This document shows positions 55,205-64,000 of a stretch of 64,000 nt of DNA, piece after piece. Every line of letters starts with the position of its first letter. Within the stretch, counting starts at the first letter, position 1. Source of the DNA: Phoronis australis. Lineage: Eukaryota > Phoronida > Phoronidae. Position numbers and translations under genes: made by a program. Below the pieces are notes generated by a model. That model was not told the DNA's origin. It saw only the letters and a list, made by a program, of their open reading frames with translations, and searched no databases. Location of the stretch: contig NMRA01000537.1 in NCBI GenBank assembly GCA_002633005.1, positions 124,001 to 188,000 on the forward strand, written 5' to 3'.

Positions 55205-58200
55205 GTGAGATTTTGACGCTGCCGATATGATGATATACTTTTAGTCGTCAATTGAGAAATTTATTATTCAATCATGGCATAATGTGACTGTGCTTGGAAG
55301 GCATTTTTTTTAACTATTCTAAGACAATGTTGGAACAAGATTTCTTCTGTCACTGCTCATTTTTTAACAATTTAATAGTGTTAGCCGCAGTCATGCCGTA
55401 ATTTAATTCCTAATCACAGACAATTAGATCAGACTGAAATCGCAAATTGCAAACAGGAACAGTCTTTGCTATTACCGTGTGTAATTTGGAACGTCGTATT
55501 CAATAGCCACAACAAGGGTTCCACAACAGAACGTGAACCAAACAACAGATGGCACTACGTGAACCTTAAAACATTACTCCTAAAGGGAAAATTTCATTCC
55601 AAGAGCGAAAAACAGCGTCATATACACCTTTCACATACATAATCTTTCGTTAGCACCTAGCAGGTTACCTTTTTACTGCTGGTTTTATTATTTCCATAGC
55701 AACGACACAAAAAGAGCAAGTTTCCAGCGGCCAAATGCATGAAATAGTCCCGAATAGGGACTCAACTAAGGTCCCTAAGCCTTTTTGAGTATTTTTGTCT
55801 TTACGGACTCACAAATGCAATAGTTTTCTACCATTTTGTCTTTATTATGAGCTCCTCTTTAATTAATGACATTTTCTAATGATATAACTAAAAACGGAGC
55901 CCTGAGTTCCTCGAAGATAACAAGGGACTCAGTCATTAAATTGGAGGTGTTCTATGAAAAGATCCCTACTTATTTTCGATAATATTGACAATTCAACGTG
56001 GAGTTTACTCTCGACTTGCATCAAGGTCAACAGTTGACTTACTAATGAAACTAACACAACATAAGAAAGGACAATCGATGATTTTACAAGTCCAAAAATA
56101 CGCAGTGGACTTAGGGAACTTAGTCGAGTCCCTAATTGGGACTGTTTCATGCAACCGAGTACAGATATCTTGAGCTTAGTTATAGTCCAATAGTAGCCTT
56201 GTGTTAGTAGGGACTTGTTTTCCGCCCAATTTTTCGTTTTGTCCGTAGGAGTTCCTCCATTCAGTTGTGAGGAATGTTGAGCGTAGTGCCGGGCTCATGA
56301 CTAGAGGAGTCTGACATTGGCTCGTTACGGACGATGTTGCAGAAAAACAAAAATGGCATAGTCGGGCAAACTGACACCCTGGGTCTCTTTTGGATCCGCG
56401 CCTGCTATATTCAGGGAACACTGTTATGATTTGTTGATCCATAAAAGAACAGTGTGGTGCAATGAAACACTCCGCATTTGTTTGCATTTGGGGTTGCAGG
56501 AAATCCATTTCAGCATACAGCAAGTATCCAGCACACGCGGGACATATTGGTCAACTCAAATTGTGTGCCTGGCAGAGATAAGAAGCCCTAAGTCAGGTTC
56601 TTTATCGTCAAAGGATGACCCCAAGTTCCAGTTGAACTATTACCTGTACCTAAAGAGTGCCTTGTTATAAATCCGTTCACTATTATAGAAGGAAAAAGTC
56701 ATCATAATGCTACGTTTTTATAGGTCCATGCGCTTATATCCGAAATAATACGTTTTTTGAAAGAAAATCGTTTACTCAAGTGTTTGCATATAGGTATATG
56801 CGCCTATGTTTCGCTTTTAGGCTCCATACAGGGTAGCCATGGATACAGGCATACCCATTGTCTTGAATAGCGAAACATTTTTATGCGAATATTTCTGGAC
56901 TATTTTCGACGACTACAAAATCTGATTGCGATGCTATTTTTGATGTCGTATAAGGAAAACTATCTGAGGTAGAAACTTGAAACTTCGAGAGCTCATTTGT
57001 ACTTGAATGATTTCTGCTGACTGGTGAGTTAATTCTGGAGTACGTGCACAGCATAATTTTGTATTTTAGATCAAGTTGAAAATTACCTAGGAGCAAATTA
57101 CAATTTTTTCGGTCTGAGCTTCACTAGCATATCCTAGCTTAGAACTCTGATAAGACGATCTGTTAGGCTTCACGCAAGTAGGAATAACAGGTTCCGGTTA
57201 CAATTGCGTGATCAACTGTGGGGGATTGGTCTTGGGTTTTCATATTTGTAAGCAAAGAGTGAATAACGAGTAAATTAGTGATTGAACCGGACCTGAATGG
57301 TGCTTGGAAAGATATTAAAGAAGTGCTTGACAGACTTGCACCATAAATTAATCTTCCCAATAAAAATAACAAAATTGCCTGTATTTTTTAACTAGGTAAC
57401 TGTGCAGTGCTAGACGTCATGATCATGCAAGCCAGCTCGACCATGTGATTCTTCACTAGTCAAACATTCCAGTTGTAAACAAATATATGATGCATATCAA
57501 TATCCGCACGTTTACTTTTAAGCGTAGCATTTTTCAAACGATTCGTGTATAGCCGCCCGGAAATAGACGCAGCTTCGAACATTGCTTCGTGCTTGTACGG
57601 TCGGGTGTCAAAACTGGGTTCAACAACGCTAGAGCCTCGTCAAGACCGCCAGATATTGCCGTGTATTTTAAATGCAAACTCTTAATTTTGGCTAGCTTTT
57701 TCTCGCCGTGAGACAGTTGTTGAACTCTACAATGGTGTCACTTTTATGAAAATAGCTATCAAAATGACTAATAAAGCCTTTTTGAAAACAAAATCAATCC
57801 TTGAACGAGAAAATAGTGCTAAGCCGGGTGTGAAATTACACTAGTAAAGTGATCAAATATCGCGGTCGCAGAGTGTTGAAAAGCGGGACATTTTGATGGC
57901 GAAAAAAATTCAAAAGTGGGGCAGTCCACAAAGAGCGGGACAGTTGACAAGTACACTGTACGTTGTCAGCAACACAGCGTGGGGTTGGATTTTTAAAGGT
58001 AAACTTCCATTTTTCAAATTTAATTTCACCGATTTACTATATCAACTGCCAAGAAATCGAATTAAAAAAGTATCTGGCCAACAGGTAAACATTGCACAAA
58101 TGAGTTATTATAGAAACAATTGAAAACAGTAATAATCTATACAAACGCAAACACACAAACTTGGATACCAATATACGAGTAGTTTTTCGAAAGTCACGTA

Positions 58201-61200
58201 AACACACCTGCTAGATGGGGCAAAACATTTCATTTATAAGTGCAGAACAAACACCCAGAAACCAAATATCACTTATTTCCACAAAATACTGTAACATGAT
58301 TTTAACATCAAAAATGTCTAGCATGTAGTTTGATAGGTTGTCGAAAGTGGTTCTAAGACTAGAGATGAAAAGATATCAGAGGCCAGACTATTCCCGGAAT
58401 CCGGCCAGGGCCACGGCGCAAGTCGTGTTTTGCGGGTGCACGGTCGTATTTGGGTCACTTAGTCACGTTTATGAATGCGGAGTTTTTTCCAAAAGTGCCT
58501 GAGCCGTGTTGCTTATTGAAGTAATCTTTCAAATTTCACAAGTGTCGTGTATTCAACCAGTTTTGCAATATACCTTACTAAATTTTGACTCGAGTTTCCA
58601 AAAAAGTTTTGTCTTTGACGGAGTGCTTAATTGTTGAATATAACTTTGTGATATAACGTCTAGTGAAAGAAAATCCAATGTGACTCGTTTTATTTTCAAG
58701 AACATTCACTTTTTATGATTTCGAAGGTAGGTGGTACATGGGCGAGATTTTTTTTGCGTTTCTGTTTGTGTGTGTGTGTGTGTGCGTGCGTGCGTTGTGT
58801 GTGCGCTGTGTGCGTGTGCGTGTGTGTGTGTATGACAGATACTATATCTATACATCGACAGTTCTGAGTCTACTTGTTCTGATTAATCTCATTTTCAGGG
58901 ACACCAGCTTCAGTGTGTCGGGCTAAAGCAGACGTCGTTTTCCTATTGGACAGTTCGCTAAGTCTTGGAGCAACCAACTTTAACCTCTGCAAGACATTTG
59001 TTGCTGACGTAATCAAGAGCTTTGCAATTGGTGTCCATGACATTCAAGTTGGGCTTGCAGTTTTCAGTGACCATCCGCATTTGCAGTTTCATCTGAATGC
59101 ATACACCAACATAGACGACATCCTTTCTGCAATTAGTTCGACTCCATACTATGGAAGAACAACATTTACCCACGCTGCTATTAAAATGATGCGAGAAGAG
59201 ATGTATCTTCCACGAAATGGCGATCGGCCAGACGCACCGAACATCGCCATCTTAGTATGGGATGGGGTTTCAAATTTGCCTCTAAAAACGATACAGGAAG
59301 CTGACAAATCGAGGACAACGAAGATTATACCATACATTATGGGCGTAGGTGTTGGCATTGGCGTCATATCTTTAGAAATGGCAGAGGTGGCTAATAAACC
59401 AACGGCTGAATGGGTAACACTGGCGAAGACGTTCGGTAATTTGGCTGGAATAAAAGACAGGGTGGTTCAACAGGCGTGTAAAGGTATTTTATTTCACAAA
59501 AGGTGTAGTTCCTTGAATAGGGACGGAAAGCGAGTACGTCACCCCCTAGCACCTACTCCAAATTGGAGAAGTCATGTGGTGGCGGCCTATTCCCATACAT
59601 TTACATATTTGTTCAAATCAGCAGAATTCAACAAAACTATCCTTTTAAAATCTGTAGCTCGTGCCACAGAGCCTGCGAATCGTATAGATTACCATATTAA
59701 GCACGTGTGCTCCAAAATAAATCTTAATTGGTGATTTCACAATCACAATTCTTGGTCATAGATGGCGCCAGTAAGGTGACGTCAAACTTTTGCCCCGTTT
59801 TCCCCGATGCTGCTACAGTGACGTAGGTTATTTTAACTTTGTTGCTATGGCAATGCTACCACTGAACGATCTAAAAGTGGTAGCTTGGAAATAGATGGTT
59901 CATCACATACAGCGCTTGTGCTCATATTAAATGTTTGATCAACATTTCAAAACGTCATAAGTTAAGTTCATAAGTCAGTTTGCGTATTGCAGGGATAGTT
60001 ACCCTCGGATTCGGTGGGATGAAATAGTTAGAGAAAGACTCGGTGAAACACTGCAGAAGAGAGACAACTTAAGATTCAAAAAGAAAACGTGTCAACTGCC
60101 AGCGTCGTATGTTTTTTTCTTACATGACCTGGAATGTGTTACGACATAGGCGACTGGTTAATAACACCGAGTACGTAATTTCTTTGATATTACATGGGCA
60201 AATCACAAAGTAGTGCAAAGTAAAAATCCATACACCTTACATTTTATCGTCTGCAAAACAATAAAAGCAACTAAACGCGCGCCAACCAAACAATGCCGGA
60301 ATTCCGAGAAGGTGACAAGGTTATGATTGACAAATCGGGTGTCGCTTCTGTACGTACTCCCAATCGGAAGAACATGCAAACAACTTCTTAAACGGACCCA
60401 TCTTCGGCGGCGAATTCCATATATCCACGTTCATTCAAACGGAGACGAGCCCCAGCTCAAGAAACGCTGCAAGACTCTATATAGCTGCGCTGCCTGAAGG
60501 TCAATTCAGTGCTCACGCGCGGGAAAGCCTTGCTGGCTGTTATTTATTGATATTTTTAGTTTTAATATCACAACTTCAAAGACTATTTATTATATTCAAT
60601 CTTGGATATTTGCTACGCAAGCAGAATGCTATTTACATTTGCGCAGCTAAAAATAAACCTATTAACAAAAAGTAACTGAATTACTTTACATTGCGCGAGT
60701 ATGTTTTTACAAAAGTTGCGTCGTGTGGTTGAAACTTTTAGGCACGTCGGGTTTTTCAGCAAAAATATCGTTTTTACGGTTCATGTGAGAAAACAAATCC
60801 TACACGAGTCTCAGATTTATGACACTGGCAAAACCTCTTGGAAATTTCGTCGAAGTCCCGAGGCTTGCCGAGGGATTTTGACGAAATTTCCAAGAGGTTT
60901 TGCCCATATCATAAACCTGAGACTCGCGTCTATTTAAGGAGGCTGTGGCAGTAAATCCGTATTTATCTGGAAAGTAGATAAAATTTCAAAGCACTAAACA
61001 TGATCATGCAAAGAGTTAGTGTCAAACGGGTGCCAAGCCCTGTTTTGGTGATTTCAGCCAATCCTCATTCTGTCACTTGCTCCTGCATCATTGCGGCCAA
61101 TCTTAAAAGATAAAAGCAGGAACCATCTAAAAACTTATACTCCTTACGTCACAGATTGGGCATTATGGTTCTAAGCGGGTGGTCTTTCTCCGCCATAGTT

Positions 61201-64000
61201 GCCTTGCACGAGTTCGCTAAAAACGTTGATCAGGCTTGCCCGGCGTATTTTTCTGACTTCGAAAGGATTTCCCTCCAAACTTTTGAGGGCTGTCCAGGGT
61301 TATGGAGCATTATTTTGTTTCACGGAATTGGTTGGGAATGTCATTTTTAATATCTGTTAATAGGACAAAACCGGCGTGCCTTCAGTAACCCTAGGACCTA
61401 GCTAAAATGTAACGGAAGTCACGTGTTCTCATTCAAAATACGCCGCAACATCTCACGAAATTACATGTGGTGTTCTGGAAGGCCTCGGGAGTGAAGAAAA
61501 ATCTGAAACGGTATTTTCTTAGCCTCGAATTTTCCCAGCGTAGATGAACGTTATCTGTGTGTGTGCGGTTTTCAGTAGTACGTGACTTTCAAACTAAAGA
61601 ATGCTGGCCATATGACGGAAGTTAGCAAATAGAAAAACAACGTTCACCTCCGAGGAAACTTATGATATTGCAAAAATATTCGATGTTTTCTAAACTCTAA
61701 AGAAGGTCTGACATGGAATCAAAACCTGATTGCTCAACCTGACTGAGTTCACCAGTCAGCTTAGGTGGAACTTACGGAGAGGTCCGTTATGCGACATTAC
61801 TGTGGTACTATATAACAGTACATTGTTGTATTATATTCCATGTATTCTAATAATTGCAAAGGTGAGTCACGGCGGCATCTGGCGTTTTACAGTGGAATGT
61901 ACATACTCCATATAATGAATTGCTTTCAGTCACTACAGCTCCAGTGTGCCGCGCAAAAGCGGACGTCGTTTTCCTATTGGACAGCTCCCGCAGCATGGGG
62001 TATTCCAACTTCAAACTATGCAAGAAGTTAGCTGCTGAAGTCATCAACAGTTTTGCTATTAGCGCTTATGAAATTCAAGTAGGGCTGGTGAGCTTCAGCG
62101 ACGATGCTTATTTAGAATTCCACTTGAATTCGTACAGCACCATACATGACATCCAAGCCGCGGTTAGGAAGATTCCTTACTATGGAAGAGGAACTTCGAC
62201 GCACTCTGCTATCAAAATGATGCGACAAACGATGTTTCTGCCACAAAATGGCGATAGGTCAGATGCGCCAAACATCGCCATCTTATTGACGGATGGGATT
62301 TCAAGTTATCCTGTACAAACGATATTAGAAGCTGACAAGACGAGATCGATGAAAATTGTTACTCACATCATGGCCATAGGGGTAGGCTTGGGCATCATAC
62401 CTCTAGAGCTGTCACAGGTCGCTGACAAACCAACATCTAAATGGGTAACATTGGTCAAGAAGGTCGACGATTTGTTTGAAACAAAGAGCAGGATTGCCCA
62501 GCTTCTAGCATGCAAAGGTATTTTCTTTTACATAGATGTATGATCTTGTCTCTAACAAATGCTACCATGGTAGGTTTAGTCAGCATTTGATTGTGGATTT
62601 GTTTATGAACGTATTAGAGTGTTGCGCTGCTTAAAAATCATAAATAGCTGCGAAACTAGAAACACGATCAACAAATGTTTGTTTTGAAGTTCTTGTTAAC
62701 TGTTCCACATAGAATAGTAATTTATTGAATTATTGCTGCTTATTCTTCAAAAAACAAAATATTCTAGTATTCCATTTCTTTTGCAACACACGTCTATACA
62801 GATTACGCCTTTGTGTACTACTTTTGGGTCACTGCCTGCTCACTCCAATTGTCGTATACTAGTGTTTAGCTCGAAAAATAGTATCTGAATTATTTGGCTT
62901 CACACTCTGATTAGTCGTTTAACAAATTCGGGATGTGTAGACAAGGCTTGTTCAGAAGTCACGTACTAAAATGTGTCTCTGCAGTTTGGCAATAACCTTT
63001 TCTTAAACAGAACGCGTTTTAACGCATTTTTTTAAAAAGCCCTGTTGACACACTTTGATTTTCGCACATATGCTACTTTTGGATCGTTTTCAATATCAAC
63101 TTCGCACCATTTTTTTTTGTCCTAAAATCCACACGTTCCGATTAAACGTAAGCGGCAATCGTATACGACGTCGTATGCAAAAACAATCTGAGTGCATAGA
63201 CAGGGCTTTGGACGTCACGTGTTATATAACTATGGTTTGGCACCCCATCGCGAAAACAAATCTCCTGTCTACACACACTCCAACTTTCGTATGGATTCCT
63301 TATTTGACTTCATGTACGCATTGGATTCCTGTATACACATTACAATAGGCTTTTTAGCTCGAATTATCCCGTTGGAGCATCTGTCTGCACACTCCGATTA
63401 GTCGTATATAATTGTCATATGCATTTGTATACCATTTATCGTATACGAAAAATCAGAGAGCGTAGATGTGTTGATTTGTTTCAGATGTCAACGAATGTGA
63501 AAACAATAATGGCGGTTGTGACCATAAATGTATCAATACCGACGGGTCGTTCAAGTGTGAGTGTAATACAGGTTACATCATGGAAAACAACACGTGTGTA
63601 ATCGACCAACCGTGTCAGCGACTCTCTCATGGTTGTCCGCATTTTTGTGTTAGCATGGGTTCTTCGTACTTCTGTCTGTGTAAACCGGGTTATCAACTTG
63701 TTGGCGGGAAAAAATGCATTGATATCGATGAATGCCTGAACAACAACGGCGGATGTCGCCATGTCTGTGTTAACATAGCTGGGTCTTCTCATTGCAAGTG
63801 TAGACCCGGCTACAATCTCGTGAATGATACGGAATGCGAAGACAATAACGAATGCCTTATACAAAATGGCGGATGTGATCATGTCTGTATTAATTCGGTT
63901 GGATCCGTCAAATGTAAATGTAGACAGGGTTATAAATTGGTAAATGGAAAGAAATGCGAAGACTTGAACGAGTGTGTTATGAAAAACGGAGGCTGCGAAG
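55153..64000 (+). CDS. Gene 2: secreted VWA-VWA-EGF(n) protein, 3' end beyond window
   Basis: Chained exons are 55153-55204, 58899-59483, 61930-62517 and 63485->64000, all joined in phase 1 with GT/AG ends. The visible protein is about 580 residues: signal peptide, two VWA domains of about 195 residues each and at least four EGF domains, with the fifth cut by the window end. It is a tandem paralogue of gene 1. Its EGF exon begins D(V)[18 protein letters not shown], close to gene 1 [20 protein letters not shown], including the unusual [10 protein letters not shown] domain 2. Both VWA domains keep the metal-ion (MIDAS) residues, so divalent-cation-dependent protein binding is likely. It is secreted, and the EGF part may again form a calcium-stiffened stalk. 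Whether the C-terminus also has sushi, GCC2/3 and CTLD modules cannot be seen. Confidence 0.82.
55727..56160. mobile_element. 430-bp MITE with about 50-bp inverted ends (TGCATGAAACAGTCCC family)
   Basis: Left: AATGCATGAAATAGTCCCGA then ATAGGGACTCAACTAAGG. Right (reverse complement): GTTGCATGAAACAGTCCCAA then TTAGGGACTCGACTAAG. Same family as 19779-20626 and 26702-26945, but shorter internally. Confidence 0.78.
57613..57731. mobile_element. Short MITE copy (GTTCAACAAC ends)
   Basis: Left GGGTTCAACAACGCTAGAGC; right CAGTTGTTGAACTCTAC. The inner part, AGATATTGCCGTGTATTTTA, resembles 52544-52680 (GAGATATTGCTGTGTATTTT). Confidence 0.65.
58765..58835 (+). repeat. (GT)n/(GTGC)n tract before the VWA1 exon
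   Basis: TTGTGTGTGTGTGTGTGTGC then GTGCGTGCG, ending about 65 bp before the exon 2 acceptor at 58899. GU-rich runs near splice sites can bind CELF and hnRNP-type regulators. Use here is unknown. Confidence 0.85.
58899..59483 (+). CDS. Gene 2 exon 2: VWA domain 1
   Basis: 585 nt, phase 1-1. Acceptor CATTTTCAG; donor AAAG|GTATTT. It encodes [20 protein letters not shown] then [12 protein letters not shown]. The domain has D-S-S-L-S (MIDAS DxSxS), T in [11 protein letters not shown] and D in ILVWDGVSN, so the metal site is complete although LTDG is replaced by VWDG. The open frame continues about 80 codons past the donor, but homology with VWA2 stops at the QACKG/ACKG junction, which supports splicing there. 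Confidence 0.9.
60803..60928. repeat. 126-bp near-perfect inverted repeat (about 60-bp arms)
   Basis: Left arm ACGAGTCTCAGATTTATGAC ... GTCCCGAGGC; right arm (reverse complement) GCGAGTCTCAGGTTTATGAT ... ATCCCTCGG. The inner GCAAAACCTCTTGGAAATTT then CGTC is exactly shared. The loop is only a few bases. It could be a compact foldback MITE or, if transcribed, a strong RNA hairpin. Confidence 0.85.
61372..61475. mobile_element. Partial MITE (TTCAGTAAC-CTAGGACCTAGC)
   Basis: GCGTGCCTTCAGTAACCCTA then GGACCTAGCTAAAATGTAAC and GCAACATCTCACG match the left half of 21123-21272. The right inverted repeat is missing. Confidence 0.6.
61930..62517 (+). CDS. Gene 2 exon 3: VWA domain 2
   Basis: 588 nt, phase 1-1. 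Acceptor TTGCTTTCAG; donor AAAG|GTATTT. It encodes [20 protein letters not shown] then [19 protein letters not shown] residues are canonical: DSSRS, T in GRGTSTHSA and LTDGISS. The opening [14 protein letters not shown] is identical to VWA1, and the two exons clearly arose by tandem exon duplication. Retention of LTDG makes this the more conventional of the two domains. Confidence 0.93.
62518..63484 (+). other. Gene 2 intron 3
   Basis: About 970 bp with no recognisable exon or repeat. Confidence 0.45.
63485..64000 (+). CDS. Gene 2 exon 4: EGF-like domains (continues past window)
   Basis: Acceptor TTTGTTTCAG, phase 1. It encodes EGFs starting [47 protein letters not shown] and [12 protein letters not shown], still open at 64000. 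Like gene 1 exon 4, several EGFs share one exon. Domain 1 and domain 2 are closely similar to gene 1 domains 1 and 2, and divergence increases after domain 2. Domain 4 has DNNEC and domain 5 is cut after the third Cys. Confidence 0.92.

Larger units (their letters stand above)
55205..58898 (+). other. Gene 2 intron 1 (3.7 kb)
   Basis: Contains two MITEs (55727-56160 and 57613-57731) and a TG-rich tract near its 3' end. No further exon is recognised. Confidence 0.5.
59484..61929 (+). other. Gene 2 intron 2
   Basis: Contains a near-perfect hairpin at 60803-60928 and a partial MITE at 61372-61475. A short frame near 60294 ([16 protein letters not shown]) looks slightly like a retroelement integrase tail but is too short to call. 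Confidence 0.45.

Noticed and set aside
59484-59734. Read-through extension of VWA1 beyond 59483
   Set aside because: Homology with VWA2 ends at the shared ACKG|GTATTT donor. The extra 80 codons have no VWA or other domain character.
60294-60392. Frame [16 protein letters not shown] resembling an integrase tail
   Set aside because: Only about 30 codons, and no flanking retroelement sequence or LTRs were found.

Overview
This window is a eukaryotic, animal genomic segment. It is AT-rich, with long introns with GT..AG splice sites, many microsatellites and miniature DNA transposons, a 5'-truncated LINE and a C2H2 zinc-finger gene. Two secreted mosaic genes are built from C-type lectin (CTLD), EGF-like, sushi-like, GCC2/GCC3 and von Willebrand A (VWA) modules joined by phase-1 introns. 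This domain set, and roughly 1-2% mismatch between two apparent haplotype copies, suggest a highly polymorphic marine invertebrate, perhaps an invertebrate deuterostome such as a hemichordate or lancelet. The species cannot be fixed from the sequence alone.

Layout. 1-7.2 kb holds no host gene. It has a ~1.5 kb direct repeat in two copies (741-3475 and 4378-5975). Copy 1 carries a reverse-transcriptase-bearing LINE (2229-3450, minus) and copy 2 carries two small insertions, all dated relative to the duplication by empty-site comparison. 7265-10781 is a single-exon zinc-finger gene with a very long Asp-rich region interrupted by a 253-N gap. 11.2-14.1 kb is mostly tetranucleotide satellite and low-complexity sequence. 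14-26.3 kb has no supported gene. It contains diverged interspersed repeats, foldback elements and a 26-bp minisatellite with five CACGTG boxes.

26388-51596 (+) is one gene. Fourteen exons can be chained with matching phases to a protein of about 1166 residues: signal peptide, CTLD, 15 EGF-like domains, a sushi-like domain, an unassigned region, a GCC2/GCC3 (ephrin-receptor-like/SCUBE-like) domain and a C-terminal CTLD. Inside it, 37342-38165 and 38167-38970 are near-identical and meet at a single N. This looks like an unmerged contig overlap rather than a real duplication.

55153 to beyond the window end (+) is a second, paralogous gene: signal peptide, two tandem VWA domains with complete MIDAS residues, then an EGF exon whose first domains closely match those of gene 1. 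The two neighbours therefore share an EGF stalk but carry different N-terminal heads (CTLD versus 2x VWA). All boundaries involved are phase 1, as expected for exon shuffling. A tandem family of secreted adhesion or recognition proteins is the most interesting content; its function (immunity, self-recognition, matrix) is inference only.
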